In this document: one piece after another, positions 1 to 9,102 of the stretch
Layout: each line of letters begins with the position of its first letter
How positions within the stretch are numbered: the first letter of the stretch is position 1
Assembly: GCF_018449775.1 (NCBI RefSeq)
Contig: NZ_JAAVVB010000006.1
Location: forward strand, 1-64,000
Reading direction: 5' to 3'
Origin: Mucilaginibacter sp. dw_454
GTDB taxonomy: Bacteria; Bacteroidota; Bacteroidia; Sphingobacteriales; Sphingobacteriaceae
Length of the DNA stretch: 64,000 nt
Made by a program: the position numbers and the translations under genes
The notes under the pieces: model-generated
What the model was told of the DNA's origin: nothing
Seen by the model: the letters and a program-made list of their open reading frames with translations, nothing else
Database searches by the model: none

Positions 1-30
1 AATTGTTACATTTGCGTTAACAAATTCTCT

Positions 31-61
31 AAGCTACTGTGCCGCAAGGGTATAGTAGCTT
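31..61 (+). promoter_or_regulatory. Intercistronic hairpin before first lipoprotein gene
   Basis: A 13-bp stem (31-43 with 49-61, two G.T pairs) closes a 5-nt loop about 35 nt upstream of the first start codon. No T-run follows, so it does not look like an intrinsic terminator. It may be an RNA-processing or stability element between an upstream gene outside the window and this lipoprotein gene. The role is inference. Confidence 0.4.
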
Positions 62-96
62 CTATAAACCGAACGAACTTAAATTAATTATATAAT

Positions 97-1986
97 ATGA
101 AAAATTTTAAAGCCAAATTACTTGGTGTATCACTTTTTGTATTGACTTTGGCTGTTGTGTCATGTAATCATAACTTTGACAAAGTTGTACCTCCTTCACC
201 TCCTTTTGGGCAAGGTGTTGTGTATAAGACGCCAAAAGTACTTTATATTATCGCAGATGGGGCGAGAGGTACTTCTGTAAGAGATGCGAATATCCCGAAT
301 CTCAATAGTCTTACACCAAATGCTATTTACAGCTGGAATTCATTGGCTGACACTAACCAGGTAGATGCCACCAACTGGGCAGATATGATTACCGGTGTAT
401 TACCAGCTAAACACAATGTATTAAGTGAAAATTTCGCCGGAAATGCATTGGCTACTTATCAGCCAATATTTGCGAGAATAAAATCAGTTAGACCTAACTT
501 CCGTTCGGTTGCGCTTTCTACGTCGGCTGCTTTTAAAGCTAATTTAACAACAGGTGCAGATGATTCTGAGCTGTTTACAGGCGATGATGCATTAACAACT
601 GCGGCAGCTAATTTGATAAAGACTGACACTGCCCAAATGGTGGTAGCACAGTTTTCGGACATTGAAGCGGCTGGTAAAGCTGCGGGTTCAGGTTTTGACA
701 ATAAATACGCACCTTATAAAGCTGCGATCGAAAAGTTTGATACTCAGGTAGGTACTATTTTAACTGCTTTAAAATCAAGAACAACTTACAGCAGCGAGAA
801 TTGGATGATTATTGTTACTTCTAACAGAGGTGGAGCATTTACGCTTCCTGCTGGTCAAGATGACAAAACTATTTTCAGTAATACCAGTGCTAATACATTT
901 ACAATAATTTACGCTCAAACGTTCAATCCTACTTTCATTGCTAAGCCTTTTGTGGGTAATAGCTATAGCGGTAATTCGGTTGAGTTTTTAGGCGACCCTC
1001 AACAAGGTGTAGCCCAAGCAGATCAGCTTAAATCTCAAGCGTTTAATTTCGCCGATTCAAGTTATTCAATTGAGGTTAAAGTTAAAAAACATAAAAACCC
1101 GGTTAACGTATCCAGAGGCGATTATTACTACACATGGCCTGGATTTATGGGTAAGAAAAAAGACAATGGTTCCGGCAATCCGTCAACTGGTTGGGGTGGT
1201 AACAACAACAGCCCGGGTTGGGACTTCTGTTTATTCCAAAACAGGTGGAGATTCATGCCGGTTGGTATAAACAGTGTTGCTAACGGTGAAGAAATAGCCG
1301 GCTTGGAATTTACCGGCGACACCTGGCATGATTTGCTTGCTGTAATGGAAAGAAGACCTGACGGTACCACGCTTGCCAGACTGTATACAGATGGTGTACC
1401 GGGTATATGTAACAAAGGTAGTTATAGCCAAACAAATCCATTGACCACCGGTTGGACAGTACAGAATGATCCAAATCAAGGCAACGCAAGTGGTAACCCA
1501 GCTCCTAGTTCTGACATTAACGGGGATAACAATTCTATACTACGTTTAGGATATACCCCGGGTGAAATGGATGGTGGTACAACTCCATCTACTTTTGGAA
1601 AGATTGATGTCGATCTTAAAGAATTAAAAATCTTCAGAGCGGCTTTACCAGAAAATGTTGCTAAACAATATGCTTGCGATCAGAGCATCGACGTAAGTCA
1701 CCCTTACTTTGCTTACCTGATTGGTTACTGGCCAATGGATGAAGGTACAGGTACAACGATTCATGATAAAGGCCCTATCGGTGCAGACTTTACTTTAAGC
1801 GCACAACAAGCAGGCGGTTACAAATGGAATCAGTTTACTAATGATTTGATCTGTTCTCCTGCAGCAACTAACTTGAGTTTATTAGTTCCGAAGAACGCTG
1901 ATCTTCCTACCCAAATTTTGAGCTGGTTTAATATACCACGCCAAAGCTCATGGGCCTTAGACGGTAAAGTTTGGATTTCAAACTAA
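97..1986 (+). CDS. Alkaline-phosphatase-fold / LamG-like surface lipoprotein
   Basis: This 629-aa lipoprotein has a signal peptide and a lipobox ending at Cys23 (VVSC). Residues about 45-300 resemble the alkaline phosphatase/nucleotide pyrophosphatase superfamily: YIIADG with Asp54, then a Thr-containing segment followed by MITG, as around the phosphodiesterase nucleophile. The usual DHG metal-ligand motif appears as TSNRGG, with Asn243 and Arg244 replacing Asp and His, so catalysis is doubtful. Residues about 320-545 look like a concanavalin/LamG-type jelly roll (DUF4983-like), with GYWPMDEG typical of that fold. It is the first of three co-directional lipoproteins and is likely a glycan-binding accessory of a SusC/D locus upstream. 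The family call is good; the substrate is unknown. Confidence 0.75.
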   Translation: MKNFKAKLLGVSLFVLTLAVVSCNHNFDKVVPPSPPFGQGVVYKTPKVLYIIADGARGTSVRDANIPNLNSLTPNAIYSWNSLADTNQVDATNWADMITGVLPAKHNVLSENFAGNALATYQPIFARIKSVRPNFRSVALSTSAAFKANLTTGADDSELFTGDDALTTAAANLIKTDTAQMVVAQFSDIEAAGKAAGSGFDNKYAPYKAAIEKFDTQVGTILTALKSRTTYSSENWMIIVTSNRGGAFTLPAGQDDKTIFSNTSANTFTIIYAQTFNPTFIAKPFVGNSYSGNSVEFLGDPQQGVAQADQLKSQAFNFADSSYSIEVKVKKHKNPVNVSRGDYYYTWPGFMGKKKDNGSGNPSTGWGGNNNSPGWDFCLFQNRWRFMPVGINSVANGEEIAGLEFTGDTWHDLLAVMERRPDGTTLARLYTDGVPGICNKGSYSQTNPLTTGWTVQNDPNQGNASGNPAPSSDINGDNNSILRLGYTPGEMDGGTTPSTFGKIDVDLKELKIFRAALPENVAKQYACDQSIDVSHPYFAYLIGYWPMDEGTGTTIHDKGPIGADFTLSAQQAGGYKWNQFTNDLICSPAATNLSLLVPKNADLPTQILSWFNIPRQSSWALDGKVWISN

Positions 1987-2000
1987 GAAAAATATATAAA

Positions 2001-2028
2001 GTAAGAGCCACTTAAAAAGGGCTCTTAC
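2001..2028 (+). promoter_or_regulatory. Intercistronic hairpin
   Basis: A perfect 9-bp stem (2001-2009 with 2020-2028) lies in the 73-bp gap between the first and second lipoprotein genes. No T-run follows. It occupies the same relative position as the hairpin at 31-61, which suggests processing or differential mRNA stability within one operon. Function is inferred. Confidence 0.4.
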
Positions 2029-2059
2029 TACTTAACGTATTATTAATTTCAAAGACGAA

Positions 2060-3544
2060 ATGAAAAAAATTCTTATCCACTTGCAATTCGCTCTTGTTGG
2101 AGCAGTTGCTATGATTGCCACATCTTGTCAACATGAAAAGTTAGCCGATGCAATAAAAGAGCAATCTTTTGCCACGGTTAATGCTTCATTACCTTCAAGG
2201 ATTGACATAACCTCTGCAAGTACCTTTACACTTACTGGGGCAAGTTTAACCGTTCCTACTACGGTGACTTTTTCGCAGCCAACAGCCACTGCTTTCACGC
2301 TTAACTTATCTACTAACACTGATACCGTTGCAAATTTAGTGACTTCGGGTGTGTTGGCGCCAGGTACTGTAGCTTTTTCATCAGGTGCAGCAGCTGTTAC
2401 TCCACAAATAACTGTACCTGCTGGTGTTAGCTCTGTTAGCTTTAATATTATTGTTAGCCGCTCTGCTTTAGAGGTTGGTTTTGGTAAAACACTGGCGGCT
2501 GTAATTAAAGTATCTGCGCCTACTAAAGGTAATCAAATTGCCAGCGGTAAAAATGCGTTGGTTTTTACAGTTAAAACTAATGATATAATTGATCCTGCAT
2601 CAATTCACGACGTTAGTTTTGGAGTAACCAATAAGGTGTTTATTGTTGATGCTGCTGCTGCAAATTATACGCTTGGCTCGCTTAACATTACCGTTAATAT
2701 TCCGGTGGTTTTAAATGGTGATCCCGGCGACCAATTCACGGTTAATGCAGTTTCTGTACCTGACAGCGTAACAAAAGCAATTACTAGCGGAGTTTTACCT
2801 AACAATAGCGTTTTATATCCTGACGCAAACATCTCTGTTAATAATCCTACAGTAACCATTCTTGCTGGTACTAATACAGCTATATTAAGTTTTAATACCA
2901 AAATTAATACGTTATTGGCAGTACAACCGGCACCCGCTACTCCGTCAAATACATTGCCTACGGTAGCATTTACATTGAAAAATGCATCTAAGTACCAGGT
3001 ATCGCCTACAAGAATTACCACAGTTTATGCAGTGCTGGATCCTAACTTCTTCAGACCATATTACGGTACTCCGTTCTTGATAAAAGGTACCGTTGGTGCT
3101 GTTTCAGACCCAATTTACTGCGCTTACTATGACTTTGGTGGTGAAGGCGTTGCTTACCATGATGATAATAATAAAGATGGCGACGGTAGCTGGAGAAACC
3201 CAGACTATGTTGACGTTAACCCTGACTACACTCCAAGATCTGTAGTTGGTTGGACAGCGTCTGGCGAGTGGTTAAGCTTTAGTATTAATGTTGAGACTAC
3301 TGGTAACTATCAAATCAATTCAATGATTGGTGGTAACTCAACAGGTCGTTTCTACTCATTATTCCTGGATGGCCAGAGACTAAATGCGGATCCGATGCCG
3401 GTAATATATACCTCTAACTATAATAATCAAGGCCCGAATCTTTACAATCACGTATTAACCCAAGGTTACCACATTATAAAAATGTACTGGGATAATGCTG
3501 ATTATGACGTTCGCGGCATGATTATGACCCGCTTAGCCAATTAA
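2060..3544 (+). CDS. DUF1735-type lipoprotein with C-terminal CBM6-like module
   Basis: This 494-aa protein is a predicted lipoprotein with a lipobox ending at Cys23 (ATSC). The first ~330 residues are Ser/Thr/Val-rich tandem beta-sandwich sequence. They resemble the BT_3987-like N-terminal domain (DUF1735) of Bacteroidota glycan-binding lipoproteins. The last ~140 residues carry a carbohydrate-binding-module-6 style signature: YDFGGEGVAYHD, an N/G-rich metal-like loop, VGWTASGEWLSF, and a Tyr/Trp-rich end. No catalytic residues are visible, so the protein probably binds glycan at the cell surface. It lies 73 bp after the phosphatase-fold gene and 49 bp before the next lipoprotein. The glycan is unknown. 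Confidence 0.75.
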   Translation: MKKILIHLQFALVGAVAMIATSCQHEKLADAIKEQSFATVNASLPSRIDITSASTFTLTGASLTVPTTVTFSQPTATAFTLNLSTNTDTVANLVTSGVLAPGTVAFSSGAAAVTPQITVPAGVSSVSFNIIVSRSALEVGFGKTLAAVIKVSAPTKGNQIASGKNALVFTVKTNDIIDPASIHDVSFGVTNKVFIVDAAAANYTLGSLNITVNIPVVLNGDPGDQFTVNAVSVPDSVTKAITSGVLPNNSVLYPDANISVNNPTVTILAGTNTAILSFNTKINTLLAVQPAPATPSNTLPTVAFTLKNASKYQVSPTRITTVYAVLDPNFFRPYYGTPFLIKGTVGAVSDPIYCAYYDFGGEGVAYHDDNNKDGDGSWRNPDYVDVNPDYTPRSVVGWTASGEWLSFSINVETTGNYQINSMIGGNSTGRFYSLFLDGQRLNADPMPVIYTSNYNNQGPNLYNHVLTQGYHIIKMYWDNADYDVRGMIMTRLAN

Positions 3545-3593
3545 GAAATAAACCCTAATTTATATTCCTAATTTATTTAAACTATTTATTGTT

Positions 3594-4670
3594 ATGAGAG
3601 AATTAACGAAACCACTGGGCTTGCTATTTTGTATGGGAGCCCTAATAATCTCATCTTGCTCTAAGAAAGTAGAACCAATATCAGCGGATCCAACAATTAT
3701 AAACCCGATAGCGGACTACACTATTACGCAAGATCCTACAGACGGATTTACGTTCAAATACAATAACTTATCAAAGAATTTCACTAAACTGGAGTGGAGA
3801 TTTGGCGATGATACGTTGAATACTGATGATAGCCCTACGCATACTTTCCTTTCGCCGGGCAAGTATACCACGGATTTGAAAGCATTTTCGAGCACGGGCA
3901 ATTTTTCACACAAGTACACCGATATCTTAATCGATCCAGATAAGATTTTAGCAGTAACAACTGCTAAAACAGGTGTTACTGGTCAGTTGAAATTCTCGGC
4001 TGTATTTCAGGGAAAAATAGCAACTATAGCCTGGACTTTTAATGATGCCAGGGCAAATCCTGCGATTGTTACTCACAGTACAGATTTGAATCCGATAGTA
4101 ACTTTTCAGTTAGGTACTTTTAATAGTTTCTCAGTGACTGTAACCAGCGATAAAGGTTCTTCTGTAACTATTACCAAAAACGTAACTACAGAAGGTCTTG
4201 CAACTGATATTACGCAATCACGTATTTATGCTCATTCATCAAACGAGAACTTTAATCAAGTTAACGAGAACTCTCCGCATTTGATTGACGGTAACATAAA
4301 AACCAAGTTTGGCTATTATGCTTCGTTCCCTGTACCTGAAATTTACACACTGCAGTTTCCTGCACCGGTTGTAATAAAACTGTACGGTTTATGTAATGGT
4401 AATGACTCAGGTACCTCTCGTGACCCTAAAGAATGGTATATCGAAGGATCGAATGATGGTAACGCCTGGAGTACTTTAGATCATATTACCTTAGTTAAAG
4501 GTTTTTATGACATGGCAACTGATGCCGGCGCTACCAGCGATGCTCAGCGATACAACAGATGGTGGTACTATCCAATTCCGCAGCCAACAGCATTTAGCTG
4601 GGTTCGTTGGAGAATTGTATCAACTTTCCAAAGTGCATTCCAAATGGATGAAATGGCTTTCTTCAAATAA
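3594..4670 (+). CDS. PKD plus F5/8 type C (discoidin-like) lipoprotein
   Basis: This 358-aa predicted lipoprotein has its lipobox ending at Cys22 (ISSC). Residues about 45-110 form a PKD-type beta-sandwich (LEWRFGDD followed by HTFLSPGKYT). A second PKD-like repeat follows to about residue 195. Residues about 205-358 match the F5/8 type C/discoidin fold: an opening LIDGN loop, EWYIEGSNDGNAW, and a closing VRWRI strand. This architecture is typical of surface glycan-binding proteins of SusC/D loci, and no enzyme motif is seen. It is the last gene of the operon, followed 27 bp later by a strong terminator. Confidence 0.78.
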   Translation: MRELTKPLGLLFCMGALIISSCSKKVEPISADPTIINPIADYTITQDPTDGFTFKYNNLSKNFTKLEWRFGDDTLNTDDSPTHTFLSPGKYTTDLKAFSSTGNFSHKYTDILIDPDKILAVTTAKTGVTGQLKFSAVFQGKIATIAWTFNDARANPAIVTHSTDLNPIVTFQLGTFNSFSVTVTSDKGSSVTITKNVTTEGLATDITQSRIYAHSSNENFNQVNENSPHLIDGNIKTKFGYYASFPVPEIYTLQFPAPVVIKLYGLCNGNDSGTSRDPKEWYIEGSNDGNAWSTLDHITLVKGFYDMATDAGATSDAQRYNRWWYYPIPQPTAFSWVRWRIVSTFQSAFQMDEMAFFK

Positions 4671-4697
4671 GAAAAGCTGAATTGTTTAAAAATATTA

Positions 4698-4728
4698 AAC
4701 CGGTTGCTTGAAGCAGCCGGTTTTTTTT
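4698..4728 (+). terminator. Rho-independent terminator of the lipoprotein operon
   Basis: A 10-bp stem (4698-4707 with 4713-4722, one G.T pair) with a 5-nt loop runs directly into eight T residues. It lies 27 bp after the PKD/discoidin gene stop and separates that operon from the CotH gene. Confidence 0.85.
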
Positions 4729-5235
4729 GTGACATTTTGAACCTGCCTTAATAATTTTAAGTTGAATTGTTAACCCTGGAATTTAGCTCTTAAAGCAATA
4801 TTCAATAAGTATCGCTCACAAATAAGATTAAACCTGGCTGCAGCGTAATATTCTGGTTGGCCTTTTAAAAGAAACTTGTTTTGCTTATGGGTAAATACGC
4901 CCCCGTCCTTCAACTCCCCAAAAGCTGATTATAAGTTATATACGCTGCGATTCATTCACTTAAATTTTAAATGGATATTAAATTGTTACAGTAACGTTTT
5001 TGTGTTAACTGCATTATTCTTTAGCTATCATATAGATTTATACCACCTAATGAGTTTTTTCGACGCGGGAAATTTGTCTCGGGTTTATTTTTAATCTGCT
5101 TTTAATTTTTAATAAACAGATAATCTGCAACTTAGTGTTCCTTTTTAAACGTCTTGATTATTAGTTACCGCATGTACTACCCGCATAGTACTTTAATGCC
5201 TTATATTTTATATACAAAACTCCCGCGTCTTATCA
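4729..5235. other. AT-rich intergenic region without a supported gene
   Basis: About 500 bp lie between the terminator and the CotH gene. A 72-codon open frame at 4876-5094 has no recognisable protein character and atypical composition, so I do not call it. The stretch should hold the CotH promoter, but no convincing Bacteroidota TTTG/TAnnTTTG pair was found. Nothing else is seen. Confidence 0.5.
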
Positions 5236-6816
5236 ATGAAAATATTTTACTTATTGTATTTGCCAGTTATTGTATTGCTTGTAAGCGCTTGCAAGAAGAA
5301 TGCTGTTGATGAAAATAAGCAGAGTACCACATTAAATAATGGCAGCGGTGGAAAAACTAGCCCTACATCGCCTACATCTGCCCCGCGACTGATCAATTTG
5401 AAAATAAATGGTGCCAGTTGCGCCTACGACTCGCTAAGTGTGTCCTACTACTATCCGGTTGCGGTGGGTACCACACTTACCGGGTACACAATTTCTTTCG
5501 ACACCACTACTACCGCTGCTGTTTTCATCAATAAAGTACGTATCAAAAATGGTGGCATAGTTAATACACCATTGGCTACTAATACCAAGCTCACGCTTAC
5601 TGCGGTTAATAATAAAATCACAGCGACATATAACTTGATAGCCACAGGTATGCCTGTAGTAATGTTAACCGCAGGTGCCCAAATAGGCGACGATGACATC
5701 AACGCTACTTTAGATGTGATTGACCCTGATTACCAAAGTCAGCATAGTAAAATAGAAACGGTCTCTAAGATTAATATTTCACTACGTGGGGAAACATCCC
5801 GTTATTATCCAAAAAGTTCTTTTGCTATTCATACCGTCGACAATGCTAACAACGCTACAGATGTTTCATTTTTGGGATTGCGAGACGATAACGACTGGAT
5901 TTTGGACGCTATGTACATAGACCAATCGCGTATGCGTAACAGGTTGTGCACGGATATTTGGAATAGTTTTAACAACGTACCCTATATTGCCAGCGAGCCA
6001 ACTGCGTTAAATGGCACACGTGGTTATATGAGCGAAGTGTTTTTAAACGGAAAATATAATGGTATATATTGCTTAACTGAGAAACTTGACCGTAAACAAT
6101 TGCAAATAAAAAAGCAATACGGTGATATGTATAAAGCCAAAGACTGGACGGACGAGACCGATTTGCAAGCGGTTGCACCATTTGATAATAACAGCGATAC
6201 ATGGGAAGGCTGGGAACTTGAGTATCCTGATTTAGGAGATAGCCCTGCGCCAGACTGGACTTATCTATACAATGAAATTAATTTTATAGGCACTTCCAGT
6301 GATGCCGATTTTATTAAACAGATAAGCGCCAAAGTTGATTTGAACAACGTGGTAGATTACTTTATTTTTATGAATATCCTTGAGGCTTGGGATAATCAGA
6401 ATAAAAATACATATTTCAGTTTTTACGATATTCGTACAGCTCCGGCTTTCTTTTACTCGCCATGGGATCTGGATGGTACCATGGGGGGTGATGCAGCGGG
6501 GGGGCATGAGACAAACGCTCTGGTTGAAGCCGGCAACAATTACCTTTATCAACGATTATTGAAATTAAACCCGAATAATTTTAAGGATTTGCTTAAACAA
6601 CGCTGGAACTCGTTAAAAAGCAGTCAGCTTAGTAAATCTGTTGTTGCGGCGCGTATTGAAACTTATCGCAGTTTATTGGTTAATACTAATGCTTTTGCCC
6701 GCGAGCGCTTAGTATGGAATAACATCACTCAGGATTTGAATCCGGAAGCAAGTTATATGACCACCTGGTACAGTGCGCAGTACGATCTGTTTGATACCTA
6801 CGTAAATAATTTATAG
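5236..6816 (+). CDS. CotH-kinase family lipoprotein
   Basis: This 526-aa protein has a signal peptide with lipobox cysteine at residue 19 (VSAC). After a ~150-residue beta-rich N-terminal region it carries a CotH-type atypical protein kinase domain. Visible features are RGETSRYYPKSSF, a WILDAMYIDQSRMRNRL helix, the ADP/ATP-contacting EKLDRKQLQI segment, and the metal-binding SPWDLDG motif (Asp411, Asp413). All motifs expected for activity appear present. In the family, CotH of Bacillus spores phosphorylates Ser of coat proteins; the roles of Bacteroidota lipoprotein versions are not established. It is monocistronic by position and ends convergently with the TolC gene. Confidence 0.82.
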   Translation: MKIFYLLYLPVIVLLVSACKKNAVDENKQSTTLNNGSGGKTSPTSPTSAPRLINLKINGASCAYDSLSVSYYYPVAVGTTLTGYTISFDTTTTAAVFINKVRIKNGGIVNTPLATNTKLTLTAVNNKITATYNLIATGMPVVMLTAGAQIGDDDINATLDVIDPDYQSQHSKIETVSKINISLRGETSRYYPKSSFAIHTVDNANNATDVSFLGLRDDNDWILDAMYIDQSRMRNRLCTDIWNSFNNVPYIASEPTALNGTRGYMSEVFLNGKYNGIYCLTEKLDRKQLQIKKQYGDMYKAKDWTDETDLQAVAPFDNNSDTWEGWELEYPDLGDSPAPDWTYLYNEINFIGTSSDADFIKQISAKVDLNNVVDYFIFMNILEAWDNQNKNTYFSFYDIRTAPAFFYSPWDLDGTMGGDAAGGHETNALVEAGNNYLYQRLLKLNPNNFKDLLKQRWNSLKSSQLSKSVVAARIETYRSLLVNTNAFARERLVWNNITQDLNPEASYMTTWYSAQYDLFDTYVNNL

Positions 6817-6843
6817 CCGACGATCTTTACGAATCAATGAGTG

Positions 6844-8298
6844 CTACTGTAATGATAGCTTGCCCTGGTAATAATCTAAAATTTTGGTGCGTACCAGGTA
6901 GTCATACCGGGCATTAATCAGGCTTACTTTAGCTCTGTCCAGATTGCCTTTTACAATAATAAAATCAACAGAGGTTATAGCGCCTGCATCAAAACGTATC
7001 TCGGCAATCCTGTATGATTCTGTATACGCGTCAACCTGCTTTACAAGTAATTGATAACGATCATAGGCCGCCGTCATATTAGCAAAAGCCTGATCTACAT
7101 TTACTCTTAATTGCACCTGATTGGTTTGCTCATTATACCGTTGTGTTTGCAGGTCAATTTTGGCAAGCTTTATTTTATTACGGTTCTGGAAATAATTTAA
7201 TATAGGGATGTTTAGCCCCAGGCTAACTACGGTGCTGTAATTACTTCTGAACTGATCGCCATAGCTGATATTTTGATTCGCATAATTTTGCTGCACGGTG
7301 TAAACCGATTGCCTGCCAGACGGTGTTTGAATAAACTGGTTGGTAGGCACCACAGCAGAATCAACAAACAAAGACCGCTGGGCTGCGCTTGAATAATTGG
7401 TGCTTAATCCGCCCGATAAAGAAAGCGTAGGTAACAGGTAGCCTTTAGCTACCGCAACATTTTTTTCGGCGCTTTGGCGACGTAAAATGCCGGCTTTTAT
7501 GAGTGCAAAGTTGTTAAATGAGATGTTATAAACGTCATCGGCGGTTTGATTATAAACCGTGGGTGAAGCATCTATCGCCTGGCGCTGAAAACGGATGTCT
7601 TTGCGGTAATTGACATTCATGATCTGCAACAAATCGAGCCTGGCCACAGTTAACGTATTTTGCGCACTAATAACGCCAATCTGATCATTAGCTAATTGGC
7701 CCCTCAAATCATAAAGCTGTGATGGGGGTACTGCACCATCTTTGTTAAGCAACTCAGTGCGCTCTTCTTGCTTTTGAGTAGTTAGCTCTTGAGTATTGGC
7801 TTGTGTAAGCTGGTCTTCGCTGCTTAATACTTGTAAATAGGCAGTGATCAGCTTTAGCGTTAAATCATTTTTAGCTTGTTCAAAATCCATCTGCCCGGCC
7901 TGGTAAGCCAAAGCTGTTTGGCGAATGCTATTTTGAAGTGTCAATCCACTAGACAAGACCAACCCTCCAGATAGATTATAGTTAGCCGAAGTAATAGACT
8001 GATTTAAATAACCATTGGTGAAAGGGTTTAAGCTGCGGCCCTCGCTTAACGAATGATCTATAGATCCGTTGATGGTAGGTAACAGGTTCTCGCGGGCTTG
8101 CTGCCAGTAAATACGGCTGGCTTCCATCTGAGCTTCGGTTTGTCTTACCTGCAGATTGTTTTTTATGCCGATATCAAGGCATTGCTGCAAGGTTAGCACG
8201 CTATCGGTAACCATTTGCTGTGCACGCGCTACCTCACTTGCCAATAATACTACTGCAGCTAGTAATAACCGTTTTATTGATTTACGCATTTTAAACAT
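6844..8298 (-). CDS. TolC-family outer-membrane efflux channel
   Basis: An outer-membrane efflux protein with a signal peptide cut near ARA-QQ and two long alpha-helical hairpin repeats rich in Gln/Ala/Leu, typical of TolC-type channels. I choose ATG at 8298 (an alternative ATG is at 8289). Both overlap the end of the upstream ATPase gene by a few bases, implying translational coupling. An open frame reaching 8358 would add residues without signal-peptide character. It is the last gene of the export operon and should be the outer-membrane exit for the MFP/ATPase/permease system. Substrate unknown. Confidence 0.85.
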   Translation of the reverse strand: MFKMRKSIKRLLLAAVVLLASEVARAQQMVTDSVLTLQQCLDIGIKNNLQVRQTEAQMEASRIYWQQARENLLPTINGSIDHSLSEGRSLNPFTNGYLNQSITSANYNLSGGLVLSSGLTLQNSIRQTALAYQAGQMDFEQAKNDLTLKLITAYLQVLSSEDQLTQANTQELTTQKQEERTELLNKDGAVPPSQLYDLRGQLANDQIGVISAQNTLTVARLDLLQIMNVNYRKDIRFQRQAIDASPTVYNQTADDVYNISFNNFALIKAGILRRQSAEKNVAVAKGYLLPTLSLSGGLSTNYSSAAQRSLFVDSAVVPTNQFIQTPSGRQSVYTVQQNYANQNISYGDQFRSNYSTVVSLGLNIPILNYFQNRNKIKLAKIDLQTQRYNEQTNQVQLRVNVDQAFANMTAAYDRYQLLVKQVDAYTESYRIAEIRFDAGAITSVDFIIVKGNLDRAKVSLINARYDYLVRTKILDYYQGKLSLQ

Positions 8299-8968
8299 TT
8301 TTTGATGATTCCACTGTCCCGTCCAGCAGGTTAATAATGCGCGATCCGTATTCGGCATTCTTTTCAGAATGCGTTACCTGTATAATGGTCATACCTTCTT
8401 CTTTATTCAGCTTCTTGAACAGCTCCATAATCTCGTCGCCTTGTTTAGAGTTAAGGTTGCCGGTAGGCTCGTCGGCCAATAATAATTTAGGGCTGACGAT
8501 AAGCGCACGGGCTATACCCACCAATTGCTGCTGTCCGCCTGAAAGCTGTGATGGAAACAGATCCTTTTTGCCTACGATCTGGAAACGGTCCAGCATATCG
8601 GCTACCAGAGCTTTACGCTCGTCCGATTTGATGTTATGATAAAGTAAGGGAGTTTCGATGTTTTCATAAACGGTCAGCTCATCAATCAAATGATAGGCCT
8701 GAAACACAAAGCCAATATTTTCTTTGTACAAAGCCTGGCGTTGCTTTTCTTTGAGCTGATGGATGGGCTGATTCAGGAAATAGTGATATCCATCTGTCGG
8801 CTCATCCAGCATGCCGATGATATTTAACAACGTTGATTTACCAGAACCCGACGGACCCATGATAGATACAAACTCGCCGGCGTCAACATCCAGGTTGATA
8901 TTATTAAGGATGCTGGTTTTTAAATTGCCGGCTTTATAGTATTTAGATATATTTTTAAGTGATAACAT
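8291..8968 (-). CDS. MacB/LolD-type ABC ATPase (second ATPase of the array)
   Basis: This 225-aa ATP-binding protein has Walker A GPSGSGKST (Lys44), Q-loop Gln90, Walker B LLLADEP and switch VTHSE. Two positions deviate from family consensus. The signature reads LSGGQQQLV with Leu149 where Arg is usual, and the D-loop reads GNLNS with Asn173 where Asp is usual. It should power one or more of the adjacent MacB-type permeases. Its start lies 134 bp after the last permease, and that gap holds a copy of the regulatory block seen at 28.1 kb, so it may have its own promoter. It overlaps the TolC gene by 1 codon or more. Confidence 0.9.
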   Translation of the reverse strand: MLSLKNISKYYKAGNLKTSILNNINLDVDAGEFVSIMGPSGSGKSTLLNIIGMLDEPTDGYHYFLNQPIHQLKEKQRQALYKENIGFVFQAYHLIDELTVYENIETPLLYHNIKSDERKALVADMLDRFQIVGKKDLFPSQLSGGQQQLVGIARALIVSPKLLLADEPTGNLNSKQGDEIMELFKKLNKEEGMTIIQVTHSEKNAEYGSRIINLLDGTVESSKNV

Positions 8969-8978
8969 GGTGCCAATA

Positions 8979-8997
8979 TATTAATTAACGTACCAAT
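8979..8997 (-). promoter_or_regulatory. Candidate sigma54-type promoter element before ATPase/TolC
   Basis: On the minus strand TGGTACG (8995-8989) matches the -24 part of a sigma54 promoter, followed by TTAATTAAT. The canonical GC at -12 is missing. It sits 55 nt downstream of the first GTTCG of the UAS block at 9050, against 54 nt for the equivalent element at 28056. The predicted transcript start would be almost at the start codon. Inference from paired spacing, not proof. Confidence 0.35.
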
Positions 8998-9048
8998 TAT
9001 ATAAGTGGTTGATTTATAGTTGTTTTATTGCGAATTGGAATGCTGGCT

Positions 9049-9102
9049 CGTTCGCTATTGCACGGTAGGTGTTCGGTTTTGATACAGTGTTTTTTGGCGG
9101 TT
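9049..9102 (-). promoter_or_regulatory. Putative activator-binding block (UAS), copy 2
   Basis: Positions 9069-9102 match 28130-28163 at 32 of 34 bases, with a core of GTTCGGTTTTGATACAGTG. A weaker GTTCG half-copy begins at 9050, 21 nt before the main one. The block lies between the last permease stop (9103) and the second ATPase. Its twin lies between the membrane-fusion gene and the divergent sigma54 activator gene. That arrangement suggests binding sites for the activator. Binding is inferred. Confidence 0.5.

Noticed and set aside
4876..5094. 72-codon open frame in the gap before CotH
   Set aside because: No recognisable motif, poor context and AT-rich composition; more likely chance.
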